A stretch of DNA of 64,000 nucleotides. Origin: Spizellomyces punctatus DAOM BR117 (Eukaryota; Chytridiomycota; Chytridiomycetes; Spizellomycetales; Spizellomycetaceae). The first letter of the stretch is position 1. The number at the start of each line of letters is the position of its first letter. The DNA is taken from NCBI RefSeq assembly GCF_000182565.1, contig NW_015971547.1, forward strand, positions 124,001 through 188,000, in the 5' to 3' direction. The notes below the pieces were generated by a model. It was not told the origin of the DNA, made no database searches, and worked only from the letters and a program-made list of their open reading frames with translations. The translations under genes were made by a program, and so were the position numbers. This document shows, piece after piece, positions 44,861 through 56,679 of this stretch.

Positions 44861-47246
44861 TCACGGCGGCAGCCGCGCGTTATCTTGCCACGGCTCCAAC
44901 GGCTCCCCAACCGACTCCCCAGCCACATCCTCCAAAATAATATCAATCCCACCCTCTTCCGCCAATCTATCTACTCCCCACATGCGAATATCGGGTTCCT
45001 GCCCAGTATTCGTTCCAAGGGCGCCGTAGCCACCCCGCCGTCTTTTTCGACGAACACGAATATATATGACACTCAATACACCCACCACTACTGCACCCAG
45101 TACTAAGCCCATTCCAAATTTTCCAGTGCCCAGCGTATCTTGTGGTGATCTGGGGACAGTTGCAGCCACATGTAAAAGGACAGCACCCAACGTCCACGAC
45201 ACCCCAAAGTTGCCAATCTGGTCCACGCTTTCAAAGTTGGATGCCCCCTCCCCCTCCACATCGACTCCTTTCCCATCCTCATCCTCATCCCCAGGAACTC
45301 GCACTCTATCTCTCGGCACACCCAGTCCCTCATGCAAAACATTCATGATCCACGCACTCTTGAAGCATTGCAGTCTTAACCGATCCAAATCAGAAACTTG
45401 AGGAAAAGCCCCTTCCGCATGCATCCTCTCGATATCTTCCCAAGGTTGCGAACAAAAGGTTTCGGTAGTACGATAGAAAATCGAATGGTTATATGCACCC
45501 CCTAGACCGTACACTTGGGATGAAGTGTACCAGTATTCTGACACACCCAGAAAATGCAGAGCATCGGATATAGGGGCGTGCACGCCATTAAATAGGCATG
45601 GGATGTCAGGACACGGTAGCGATTTGTTCAGGAGAGGGATCTGGGCTTCCAGGCAGGTTGAGAACGCCCCTGTGCCTTTTAGGAGCAGCGGTTTAGTGTC
45701 GTGGGGAACGTGGGATGTGTCATTAAGGAGGAGATTCAGAGGAAGGCAGGGATCGGGAATTATGACGGGCGATGTTGCTCCATCGGACAAAGCGCCTTGG
45801 GGGGCTCGTGAATACGGCAGTGAATACCGCCGCTCGTCCAAACTATTCCCTTTTATCAAGGTCTCCAAATACCGCCTTCTAGCCTCATTCATACCAAATC
45901 CCAGAAACGTGGTCACAAATACGGAATACGCCAACTCAGTTCCATCCAAGAACCTCATTCTTAATCCCGTCAAATCATCACCATGTTTACGAGCCATATC
46001 CGCCGTTGGTTCAAAAGCAATCTGCGTCGACGCACCGCCCATGTCCAGGAATCCAAAAGTGTGTTTTCTCTTCCGCGTAGATGTGCCGCCGAATCCGTTC
46101 TTTAAGTAATTGACAGTAATCCAACCGTAGATTCCTTCTAATTCGCCGGAAATGACGCGGAAATGGAGATCGCATCCACCATTTGTGGCAAATGGGTAGT
46201 GGGATCGCACGTATTCGCAAGTATGACTGAGGATAGCGGTACGAGCCGTTGGGGAGATGAGACGCATACCGGCCGTGGCGAGCAGATATATGGGGGTACT
46301 AGCATGTTTTCGAGTGGGCACGACAGACGAGGCAAAGTCAAGAAGCGGCTTCAAATGTCTCCCAACTTGATCGGGCGTGTCTGCAAAGCTAGATATGCCT
46401 GGATCCTCCTTAAACTGCCATCTCTCGCCGTTTTCATCGCCTTTTTCAATTACGGATAGGCGCCTCAGCATTTTCTCTCTCTCGTGTTTGGTTGCTTTCT
46501 CTGCTAATTGGCGAATATGCATTGGATCTATCCACGAATAGACCTGGACCCTTGACCCGGAGCTCCCAGCATCGATGACGATTCCGTACTGTCGATATCG
46601 CGACCAGTCGGATAGCGGCAGATCTGCATCTTGGTCTTGCGATTCAATAGGCGTAAACCCCGTTTCGAGATTCAAGACCGCCGCATCGGGATCCGAGGAT
46701 GTAGTAGGAGGTTGATCAGAAAATCCCATATGCGTAGGAGGTAAGTAACCCGTATAGGCAATCACCAGTATCACCAGAAGGAAGAATAACGCAAGAAGCA
46801 CCAGTCGATTGACTCTTCGTCCTGTAAGGCAAAGCCAATGCAAACGACGAGTGAGATAGAGTTGTGATTGTTAGTTGTCCAAAGATCTTTTCGTTACCTC
46901 CCAGTCCCCAATGCCTTAAAACAACCCAGCAATGCGTCAAGAAAACTTTTTCATTTTGCTCAGCATACAATGGAGGTAAAGACCCCGCCAGATTTCTAGC
47001 CGTCTCCAACAATGGCAAACTATTACTTCGCCCACTCTCTCGCAGAGATCGAGGCGGCGAAGAACTCGGACTGAATATCGGTGAATTGGACGCGGTGGAG
47101 AGTTTCGAGGTTATTGAAGTCGAATAGGCAGTATCTGGGCGGGGATCAGGGTTTAGACGGGAGGGAGAGGAGGACGTGCGCACAATGACGTTGGAGTCGC
47201 TGCGGAGGAGGCCTCGTGAACGTTCTACTGATCCGGTGCGTTGCAT
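44861..47246 (-). CDS. Apyrase, GDA1/CD39 family (Ynd1/ENTPD-like)
   Basis: Nucleoside di/triphosphatase; in the Golgi such enzymes hydrolyse GDP or UDP so that sugar-nucleotide import can continue. Exons 46898-47246 and 44861-46821 give 769 residues. Apyrase conserved regions are visible: GIVIDAGSSGSRVQVYSW (ACR1), YLLATAGMRLI (ACR2), GELEGIYGWITVNYL (ACR3) and FGFLDMGGASTQIAFE (ACR4). Two membrane segments flank the catalytic part: LVLLALFFLLVILVIAYTG near residue 122 and LVLGAVVVGVLSVIYI near the C-terminus, followed by a basic stop-transfer run. About 115 residues precede the first membrane segment, Ser/Pro-rich and probably cytosolic. ENTPD1-3/CD39-type topology matches; Golgi location is inferred from Ynd1. 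Confidence 0.93.
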
Positions 47247-48131
47247 GTACTGTAAATAGAAAACGATGCGGCTGAGGGGCGGCTTATCTTCCTCCGTCCA
47301 CTACCGCTTGTTGCCACGTTGTCAATATACAAGTGTTGAAAAATACTGAAAAAAAAATACAAAAAAAAACGAAAACAAAAGCGGCAGGATAGGAGGTGAC
47401 AAGCAACCGATGGTGTGCTGCGCACGACAGATGAGTTGGTGATTGGAACCGGAATCGGTGTGGTTCGACATCCGTTGAAACAGCAGCTATGGGCAGATAC
47501 CAATACGTTCCAATATCACTATTGTGTTTATTTTCAAAGATGGCCTCAATCTACAGATATAGATCGTTTTCCTCTGGTAGAGGGGACATTTGGTCCAAAT
47601 GTCGACGTTTGGGACCGAAACATGATAGGAATTAGGCCGGTGATTACTCGGATGTGTTTGTAGCAACAAGAGGACGCTGTAAATCGCTTATGTCGGGTTA
47701 TGAAGAAGAGCATTGTGCGCTTGGAGGATGCGTCCTTGGAAAAGCAGTTTGATCGCAAGCGGGAGTAATAGGAAGCGAACATTGTTCTTCAAATACACAA
47801 TCCAGTAGCTGCTCTCCAGTAGCTGCTCTATCGTCCAAAACCAGACCTTGCAAAGAATAAAAAATCCTTTTCACTTGCCCACTTGTTCGTGCGCCAACAT
47901 CACAGAGCTTCAACTGAAAGTCAATCGCCAGCAAAAAGCTCCCTAAAAACCAACCCTGAAAATCGTCGCGTTCCGTCAGCAAGCTCCAAAGAAGCGTGTC
48001 CCCCCTCCAACCCAGCCCCCCGCTCGACCATTTAATCTCACTTGCGATCCGCACGCGCAGGGAGCGTAGGGCGTAAACCCTGTTGCACGCTACAGAAAGT
48101 ACAGAGTTCATATCCTTCTTGGAGCAGCAAT
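47247..48131. other. Divergent intergenic region, apyrase / beta-adaptin
   Basis: 885 bp between divergent starts. The part next to apyrase has A/T runs near 47347-47375. The middle holds an orphan frame (separate entry). The remaining 360 bp upstream of beta-adaptin shows nothing recognisable. Confidence 0.35.
47400..47768 (+). pseudogene. Orphan reading frame lacking ATG and interrupted by TAG
   Basis: A frame from about 47400 to 47768 reads like protein (e.g. ELVIGTGIGVVRHPLKQQLW, then YCVYFQRWPQSTDIDRFPLV) but has no in-frame ATG. It is broken by one TAG at about 47662, after which it continues with EDAVNRLCRVMKKSIVRLED and ends at TAA 47766-47768. I recognise no family. It may be a gene relict, an exon of a gene with a missed start, or chance. 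A single TAG with good downstream frame favours a relict, weakly. Confidence 0.25.
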
Positions 48132-51100
48132 ATGTCGGACGCAAAGTACTTTCAACGAGGTCTGTATTGCAAAAAAAGCATAGTGCACGAATCCACTACA
48201 ATTAGCTCACAATGGATCGCAGGGAAAATCCACGACCTGAGGACTGAACTCAATTCAGACCGAAAGGACCCAAAGCACACTAAGAAAAAAGTGGCAATGA
48301 AAAAGATTGTTGCAAACATGACAATGGGGAACGACATGTCCGCTTTATTTCCAGATGTCGTTGGATGCATGTCCGTCCCGGCGTTGGAAGTGAAAAAGAT
48401 GGTGTATTTGTATTTGATCAACTATGCAAAAAGTAAACCGGATATGGCTGTTTTGGCTGTGAATACCTTGGCGAGGGTATGTATTTTGTTTTCTCGCTGG
48501 GTCGTTCAACAGGTGCAATACTTACGCAACACAGGATGCAGAAGATCCCAACCCACTCATACGAGCCCTCGCCATCCGGACTATGGGATACATGCAAGTG
48601 GACCGCATCATAGACGAACTGCTGCGCCCTCTGCACAAGTGCCTGACTGATAAGGACCCTTATGTGTGCAAAACGGCGGCAATATGCGTCGCAAAATTAT
48701 TTTTGCATAGCAAGGAATTGGTGGAGAAGGAGGGATTTCTGGACCAGCTGAGGGCTTTGTTGGGACACGATAACTCGACTGTGAGTGTCAGTGTTGAGGA
48801 TGCAGGGAGAGTTCCACTGGATTAACGTTTTGGACACTTAGGTTGTTGCAAACGCTGTTGCTGCCTTGATGGAAATCTCGGATCGTTCGGAAAATTTCGA
48901 TTTTTCTCTGGATGTGTCCCAAGCCAACAAACTGTTGACAGCCCTAAACGAAAGCTCCGAGTACGTAAGGTTTTTTTTGATTATTCAACACGTAATTTCT
49001 CATCTTCGCTCTGTCAGATGGGGTCAAGCATACCTCCTCGATGCCATCATGCGTGTCGTACCTCAGGAAGCAGACGACGCTGAGCTCTTGGCGGATCGAA
49101 TCAGTCCCAGGCTTCAGCACGCCAATTCAGCTGTAGTTCTCACCGCTGTTCGGGTCATCCTCTACTTGACGAATTATATTCCAAAGGAAGATACGGTCAA
49201 CTCGCTTTTGAAACGTCTTGGGCCACCTCTAGGTAAAGCCATCGACAATCATGTCACACGCGACAATAATCTGACATTTGAACATCAGTCACACTCCTCC
49301 ATAATGGCCCCGAGGTCCAATATGTCGCCCTTAGAAATATCCTTCTTCTACTACAACGGAAACCGGATATTCTCAGAAACGAGCTTAAAGTCTTTTTCTG
49401 CAAGTATAACGACCCGATTTATGTCAAGTTGGCTAAATTGGAGATTATGGTTCGGTTGGCGGGAGAAGGAAATGTCGATCAGGTTCTGTCAGAGTTGAAA
49501 GAGTGAGTTGAATCTGCAACTCCATGAGTGTTCTTTTAGGTTGATTGTGTTTGGGGACTTTCACTAGGTATGCATCTGAAGTCGATGTGGATTTTGTGAG
49601 AAAGTCTGTTCGGTCGATTGGGCGGTGCGCCATCAAAATCGAGAGTGCTGCAGACAAGTGCATTAGCGCCCTGGTGGAGTTGATTGAGACCAAAGTCAAT
49701 TATGTCGTCCAAGAAGCCATTGTCGTAATCAAAGTAAGATGAACCCACTCTCGAATGACCGGCCGTCGGCAATTGCTAAACAGAGGTTCCGCAGGACATC
49801 TTCCGCAAATACCCCAACAGATACGAATCCATTATCGGAACCCTTTGTGAAAACCTCGATACCCTCGACGAACCCGACGCCAAAGCTTCCATGATTTGGA
49901 TTATTGGACAATACGCTGACCGGATCTCCAACGCGGACGAACTCCTCGAGGCATTCCTGGAGAAATTCCTCGAAGAGACTGCCCAAGTTCAGCTGGCACT
50001 CTTGACTGCTATCGTAAAATTATTCATAAAACGGCCGCTGGTTGGCCAGGAACTCGTTCCAAAAGTCCTGAAATTCGCGACAGAAGAGAGCGATAACCCG
50101 GATTTAAGGGATCGAGGATTCATTTACTGGCGACTCTTGTCCACGGACCCAGTCGCAGCGAAAACGATCATCTTGTCAGACAAGCCCGCCATATCCACCG
50201 AAACAGACAATGTGGACAACCAGCTATTGCAAGAGTTGTTACTTCATGTATCGACCTTGGCGTCGATTTATCATAAACCTGCAACAAGCTTTATTGGAGG
50301 TGTCAAGCCGCGCAAGTTGATGCCGTCACGAGCGTTAGTGTTCAGGAATGTCGGTGGCACGGGGTTGCCTGAGGAGATGCCAGAGTAAGTCCTGTTTACT
50401 TTATGCGCTTACCATTGACGCTCACGGATACTCTTTGCAGGGACATAAACCCCTATGCGACAGGTGTAATGAACAATCCCTATACAGATGACCTGGGACT
50501 CTCAACCCTTCAAACCGGGGAAGGAAATCTTGGAAACTTATTAGATCTCGATCTGGGCGGCGGGGAAGAGAATGTGGATGTTGCTGGGGCGTTTGGAGAT
50601 GAGAGCGAGTTGGGCGGATTGAATTTCTCTGGTGGTGGAGGTGGTGCAGTAGGACAAGGGCAACAGACTCGGCCAGTGTATTTGTTTTCATCGATTGCGA
50701 CGTTTGGAGGCGGGCAAGGTGTTGGTGGTTCGGGTGGTGGATCGAGCGGATTGGGACCAACAGGTGCAATGGGTGGTTTGGGTGGTTTGAGTGCAATGGG
50801 TGCAATGGGCGGAACGGGGGCAATGGGCGGAACGGGTGGAATCAGCCTGGGAGGTTTACCGGGAGGTGCAAATGGAATGGGCGTAAGCGGAAATAATCCT
50901 TTTGCAGGAATTCAGCAGCCACCACTAGCCCAACAGCAGCAATTGACGCCTGCTTTCGCACCGGGCACATTTGGTATGCTCTCGGCAGCAACACCACCGC
51001 TAACCTCTCCTCCTGCCTCCATCCCCACCCCGGACGTCATCAGTCGACAGTCAAACCCCCTTGCCACGCTCGACCCATTTTCCAAAACCTCTGCTTCGGC

Positions 51101-52121
51101 GAATGCATCCCTGCAATCCCCGCCATCATTGACACCCGATGCAAACCCGTTTGGAGGTATCAGCAACAGTACGCCTCAACCCGATATTTTGGGAGACTTG
51201 GCTTCCCTTTCGTTGAATACCCATGTTCCACCGAAACAGCTTTGGATGTCTGCGGCGAGTGGGCGGGGATTGCAAGTTGTTGGCACCTGTGAGTCCAGTA
51301 GATGAACGCGGACACTCTGTGAACTGCGTTGTTTTAACAATTGCTTCAATTCTTGCAGTCGTGCGACGACAGGGGCAAATGTGGATGGAGATGGTGTTCA
51401 CTAATAAGGCGTTGCAGCCTCTAAGTATTGCAGGGATCTTGTTCAACAAGAATACGTATGTTGGACTGTGCGTGGCTTACGTGATTCGGACAAGAAACTA
51501 ATGTGGTTGCTCTTGTCAAACAGGTTTAGTCTAGTTCCAGGCCCGCTGGACGTGCGCGGCCCCATATTCCCAAACACGTCTGCAGAAGCGGCTCTCAACC
51601 TCAAGGTGGAAGGCCTTTCACAAGGCTCGACACCTGTCAATAACCTCCAGGTCGCGCTCAAGACGACAGCGGGGATCGTGTACTTTCAGACTCTTGTCCC
51701 TTTGCAGGTTCTCTTTGTCGAGACGGGTGGGTTGGACCAATCTTCATGGTTGCGCATGTGGAATGAGATTGGGGATGAGCGAGAATCTAAAAAGAGTGTG
51801 GGTTTGACTGTGGATGTGGAGCGAGCCAAGCATGCTTTGAAAAGTGCCAATGTGTTTTGTGTCGCGCAGAGGGTGATTGAGGGGGTGGTGAGTATCTATC
51901 GACTTTTCATCCTTTAAACTCGAGTGCCAACAATATCCTTTTAGCAACTCTTGTATACGTCTGTCCGCCTGGTGGACGGAACAATCTTTTTGAGCGAACT
52001 CAAATTCGAGCCCGCAACCTCTAGCTGCATTGTGTCTACAAAAACATATGCAACGCATCTCCAAGAAGCTTTCCAAGAAGCCTTGAACCAAGTGCTCAAA
52101 CAAGAGGAACCATCCGTATAG
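48132..52121 (+). CDS. AP-1/AP-2 beta-adaptin
   Basis: Large beta subunit of a clathrin adaptor complex, selecting cargo and recruiting clathrin at Golgi, endosome or plasma membrane. Twelve exons starting 48132-48159 and ending 51945-52121 join in frame to 1105 residues. The N-terminal trunk is highly conserved: [61 protein letters not shown] and [15 protein letters not shown]. The hinge carries a clathrin-box LLDLD ([10 protein letters not shown]) and a Gly/Met-rich low-complexity run ([14 protein letters not shown]). The C-terminal appendage includes [14 protein letters not shown]. The length exceeds the usual 900-950 residues because of the hinge. AP-1 versus AP-2 cannot be separated; many early-diverging fungi and protists use one beta for both. 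Confidence 0.95.
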
Positions 52122-52184
52122 ATCACCATTTTATATATATATTTTTTAATAAACTCTTTCTCCTCCTCACAACTATTGCTTGCT

Positions 52185-52553
52185 CTAAGCATTCATTGCC
52201 AGTGGAATTGAAGGTGGATGGTACATTTTCATGCCTCCATAGGCAGGTGGAGCGGACGCAACGCGCTTCAAGTCCGAGTCTTCACTAAACGAGGATGCCG
52301 TACTGGGTGTCCGTGTGGTCATGTCTGGCGGCACGTAATCGTGTTCTTCATGGTCGAGAGGATGGTGTTGGAGGAGTTTGCCCTTGAAGCTCTTTTCTTT
52401 GAGTGTTGCTTCGAGGGCCTTGTAAAAGTCGTGGGATTCAGGTGACGGTGGCGATGTGCTTGATGGTGATGTGGGGGAAGACGGGGATGCAAAAACGAGG
52501 GAATATGAGTAGTCTATAATGGTTGTGAGGGCAGATGCAATGTAGGATAACAT
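52185..52553 (-). CDS. Small hypothetical protein, 122 residues
   Basis: A single-exon frame, tail to tail with beta-adaptin (63 bp between stops). I do not recognise a family. The N-terminus MLSYIASALTTIIDYSYSLV is hydrophobic enough for a signal anchor, followed by a Ser/Pro-rich linker. A helix with alternating Lys and Leu comes next (HDFYKALEATLKEKSFKGKL), then an acidic PPDMTTRTPSTASSF segment, and a Pro-rich tail with YHPPSIPLA. The spacing from neighbours, the start in a clean context and low-complexity-but-not-random composition favour a real gene, but chance cannot be excluded. Confidence 0.5.
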   Translation of the reverse strand: MLSYIASALTTIIDYSYSLVFASPSSPTSPSSTSPPSPESHDFYKALEATLKEKSFKGKLLQHHPLDHEEHDYVPPDMTTRTPSTASSFSEDSDLKRVASAPPAYGGMKMYHPPSIPLAMNA

Positions 52554-52934
52554 GGTCGTTGTCGTTGTTGAATGTCGTTCTGATTGTCACAGTAATGGCA
52601 AGTGTGAAATGAGTTGAAAATGACAAATGGAAATAACGTGGGAAAAAAGAATCCCAAAGCCCTTTTCATATAGAAAATCACATGTCACGTGAATATGTTT
52701 CATCATTGATTTGTGTAACCATAAAATGCCATGGAACAAAAAGATGATGTTATTCCCGTGTGATGCTCTCACATGTGCGCGTGAGAAAAACAAGCGGATC
52801 TCCGAACAGTCAGAGAGTGGCATGACAACAACATTTGTCACTAGTCACGTCAGTATCATGTGATATATATCACGTGATAGATGAGGGATTCTCGGAGGAT
52901 GGCGATTGTGGGCGAGAAGGTGCTAGGAGCAACC
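52554..52934. promoter_or_regulatory. Promoter with CACGTG boxes and a 24-bp near-palindrome
   Basis: Between the hypothetical protein and Afg1. It holds CACGTG at 52686-52691 and at 52871-52876. The second lies in a 24-bp near-palindrome at 52855-52878: two half-sites, ATCATGTGAT and ATCACGTGAT, flank an ATAT centre, with a single mismatched base pair. The element lies 57 bp upstream of the chosen Afg1 start. Confidence 0.55.
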
Positions 52935-55116
52935 ATGTCACTCTGGAGGATTCCACTGCAGCAATCACTACGGCATGCAGTGCAAACGAGGGGATTCACA
53001 AGGGTGTGTAGAGGACCTTGTATACGGGGCATACGGCTGGGTTTAGGGCATGGCGCGAGAGTCGTTCGTCCGGTCATTGCTCGCACTGCAGCAACTGCCA
53101 CCACCACCGCATCCTCCACACAGTTGGAACCACACCATGGTACAGAACCCACATCACCGTCATCGCAAGGACCCGCTGCAAAGTATTCCAAACTCGTCAA
53201 ACAAGGCTCCCTGAGAGACGACCCTCACCAACGCGAAACAGTCCGTCTCTTGCAGGACTTGTATGACCGACTGCAGTTGTACACACCTCCTCCCATTCAG
53301 CAAGTCGCCCTTGAATTGGATGATCATGTCCCTATTCATAAACAAAAGGGGAGGGACGACATGTTGTCTCCTGATTTTGCGTGGATAAAAGAGAGTGAAG
53401 AGAACCTATTGTCAAAGGTAACTTGCTAAGGTGCAATCTGGCAATGTGATGCGGAACTAAGGAGACGATGAGTTGTCAAGCTTCTTTACCAGGAGGAAAA
53501 AACAGCAGCAAATGGTTGAGCAAAAGGGCCCAACGGGACTGTATCTCTACGGCGACGTTGGAACGGGGAAGACCATGGTCATGGGTAAGATACTGAACAG
53601 TTTCCGGTCAGGCGTCGTCCGATTTGTCTAACGTCCTTGTGAATAGATTTGTTTTACAACACAATACATGTCGACCGCAAGCGTCGCGTCCATTTCCACG
53701 CCTTCATGCAGGACGTACATCGACGGATTCACCAACTGCGAACTCAAAAAGGGGTCACATACGATCCATTACCGATTATCGCAACCGAGTTGGCAAACGA
53801 CGCGTGGCTGCTCTGCTTTGACGAGCTTCAAGTGACTGATATTACCGATGCCATGATTCTGAGGTATGCGCGTTTATGCTGCATGCATTTCACGCAATTC
53901 GACGCCCGCATAACTGGAACGCTCCTCTTCACACAGGCGGCTGTTTGATGAGCTCTTTAAACGAGGCGTAGTGGTCGTCACAACGTCCAATCGTCCTCCA
54001 GATGGTATGTAAACAACTGAAACAGCCTGTTAATCGTTGCTTCGAGATGTTGCAATAACACATTCTCACAGAACTGTACAAGAATGGAATACAGAGACAG
54101 AGCTTTCTGCCTTGTATTGCGCTGTTCAAGGAAAGGTGTCATGTGCATTCCTTGAATTCAGGGATTGATTACCGAAAACAAGGTAAATACTCCTTACTGG
54201 CTCTTTGTATGTGCCTCTTCCTGAGCTAACAACAATATCTTGCATGGGTACTTAGAGCGCGAGCGCCTAAGAGTGTACTTTACGTGAGTGACATTGCTCC
54301 TTTGTTGTGTTCCTTTCTTGTACTCACCGCTTGGTTAACTTTGGACACAGCCCGCTCAATCAGAAAACCGAAAAGACCGTGAACCTCATATTTAACAAGC
54401 TTGCTCGAAACGGCAAAGGTAGCATCCTAGCTGTGCACCCAATTCATAAGCGCCTAATGTACACTCATTTATCCATAGTTGAATCCACGACTCTGACCTT
54501 TTTGGGCCGCTCTCTTACCATCCCCGATACCTCCAGTGGTGTCGCCAAGATCTCCTTTCAGGAAATCTGCGGCGAACCGCACAGCGCGGCCGACTACCTT
54601 GAAGTCGTTCGCAACTTTCACACAATTATCCTCACCGACATTCCCCGCATGACGCTAGACCACCGAAACGAAGCCCGCCGTTTCATCACCTTTATTGATA
54701 CCATGTACGAAAATAAGACGAGGCTACTCATATCAGCAGACGCAGAGATATTGGAGCTATTTACTGGAGATGTACCTCGGGTGTCTGAGGGGAGCCTTGT
54801 GGCTGCCGAGAGAATGTTGATGGATGACTTGAAATTGAGTCCAGAGCAGGTGGGTGAAGAGATGATGGATAATAATGGATGATTACCGCATGCAACGGCG
54901 TGTATTGACCCCTCTCGTTGCAGTTGACAAGTTCAATCTTCACTGGTTCTGAGGAAGTGTTTGCCTTCCAGCGAGCTGTTTCACGATTAATTGAGATGCA
55001 AAGCCATCAGGTATGGGACCTGAGTTTTTTACCATTACTTTATTCCGTCTGAATTCTTTTGGCACCAGTGGCTTGGGGATGATCTCAAACAGATTCTTAT
55101 GACGCGTGAAGTGTAG
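52935..55116 (+). CDS. Afg1/LACE1-type mitochondrial AAA ATPase
   Basis: Mitochondrial inner-membrane-associated AAA+ ATPase implicated in degradation of oxidative-phosphorylation subunits. Several exons separated by 60-80-bp introns run from 52935 to the stop at 55114-55116. Walker A is [20 protein letters not shown] (split by an intron after TMVM) and Walker B is [29 protein letters not shown] and [19 protein letters not shown] follow as sensor-like segments, and the C-terminus is [17 protein letters not shown]. The start [20 protein letters not shown] has the Arg-rich, acid-poor character of a mitochondrial presequence; in-frame ATGs at 52881 and 52899 are alternatives. The protein follows the LACE1/AFG1L family closely. 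Confidence 0.94.
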
Positions 55117-55724
55117 ATGAGTAGATAGAGATGTGGTATTGTAGCTTTTTAGAAAGACGTGGGCTTAGAGTAGCAGCGTTATGGTATTTTCGTATATTTT
55201 TATTCTATATTATTAGCTGGGGTCAGAGTTCGAATTTGGATGGAATAATATGTAGATGGGCTGCGTCTTGTCTCACAACGAGGTTCATTTTACTCTATTT
55301 CTTGTGGGCATATCATCTTACGATCAGGGAGTGTCCGCTACTCGCTACAGTGCTCATAACCCCCTACCCTTCAGTGGAAACTGGGATATGACAAGAGAAA
55401 CGTAAGATGGGATAATGTGTGCATAGGCTGCGTCTTTCCTCACAGCCAGCTGATTTACTCTATTTCTCGTGGGCATATCATCTTACGAGCAGGGAGTGTC
55501 CGCTACTCGCTACAGTGCTCATAACCCCCTACCCTTCAGTGGACACTGGGAAATGACAGGAGAAGCGTAAAAGGTAGCTTTGGAGAAAAAAACAAACGGG
55601 TAACATTATAAAAAAGACTGCTCGGACAATGGCCGAGACTGATAGGGCCTTAAACACCACCATCCTTTATCGCCTCAAAGTCCTCCAGCTAAAAACACCA
55701 CAAATCGCCTTCCATACATCCTCC
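55117..55724. other. Convergent 3' region, Afg1 / R-SNARE
   Basis: 608-bp convergent region. Its middle is filled by the tandem duplication listed separately; the rest is AT-rich 3' flank without a gene. Confidence 0.4.
55240..55580. repeat. Tandem duplication, two ~165-bp units, downstream of Afg1
   Basis: The words CTGCGTCTTG, GGGCATATCATCTTACGA, and CAGTGCTCATAACCCCCTAC each occur twice, about 165-167 bp apart. One unit spans about 55240-55407 and the other about 55408-55580. The copies differ by about 10% with small indels. The repeats are non-coding and lie between the 3' ends of Afg1 and the R-SNARE gene. Confidence 0.85.
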
Positions 55725-56118
55725 TTAACCCTTGTTTGGTCCACTCCCCTGAACACTCTTGACAACCGGAACGATAATAACAATCAAAATCACAATCACA
55801 ATAGCCGCAATGATGAGTTTGAGCTTCAAATCCTTCCACCACCTGCAAAAAATAAAAATCACCAAGAAATGAGCACACCGTAACATTCAAAAAGCTCTAT
55901 TTCAACGTCCACACAAACACTCACATTTGCCTCCGAACTTTGGTAGCCCCCCTTTTAAACTGCAACGCCCCTTGCTGAAGATCATCCGTCTTGTTTTGTA
56001 GGGATTCGAGTCGTTCACCGCGAGCCATGACTTTCTCGATATTGTTGTGCATGATGCCAATGACCTCGTCCACTTGGTTCTGGACCTGAGCGGTCTTTTG
56101 GTTTGTTGGTGACGACAT
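55725..56118 (-). CDS. R-SNARE, synaptobrevin/Snc family
   Basis: Vesicle SNARE that drives fusion of secretory vesicles and endosomal recycling with the plasma membrane. Exons 55925-56118 and 55725-55842 join in frame to 103 residues. The SNARE motif runs from TAQVQNQVDEVIGIMHNNIE to FKRGATKVRRQMWWKDLK, with the zero-layer arginine in VMARGERLESLQ. The single membrane anchor LIIAAIVIVILIVIIVPVV is C-terminal, followed by a short luminal tail ending PNKG. The short N-terminus (MSSPTNQ) without a longin domain identifies the brevin class (Snc1/2, VAMP2) rather than Ykt6, Nyv1 or Sec22. Confidence 0.97.
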
Positions 56119-56679
56119 GTTCGAGTCTTTGTGGAGGGGATTGGAGTCAAAAGTACTAGACACAAACTCGAGAGGTTTCAAGCAGCAAATCCGTCGTTTT
56201 TATAAAAAAAAGCTTTTTTGCCTCCGTATGTTGTGCACCACCCAAAAATCCAAAAAGACATTATTCCGATCCCCAAGGCCCTCATCTTTTATGTCTGGAT
56301 ATAGTAACATGGTATCGGTTGCCGAAACGTCTAGAATTGCAGCTTCATGTGATGCTGCGCAAGACAATGAGGGTTCTTGGAGGGTGATGCTTACGTGGTT
56401 TTGTTTTACGGCTTGTTCAGCATTCATCTTCTTTTTTGGGTTGTCTTGTTAACAAGGGTACATTGAAAGAGACTGCTCTACCTTCCATTCTCGACGTTGC
56501 CTTTACTGACGTTGTTAAGAACGGTCTTTAGCATTCCACCCACATGGTGGATGACTAACGAATGTAAGTAGACAGGATCTCTAGATACATATGATGTCCG
56601 GCCAGTCAACATACACTATACAACTCCACCATAGACGCACCCGGTCATCATACACTATACAATCATTATCTAGAACGGC
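56119..56679. other. Intergenic region, R-SNARE 5' / START 3'
   Basis: 561 bp. A 19-bp word containing ATACACTATACAA is repeated with one change at 56605-56623 and 56644-56662, near the 3' end of the START gene. A minus-strand and a plus-strand frame cross the region without conserved sequence. The R-SNARE promoter is presumably in 56119-56400. Confidence 0.35.
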
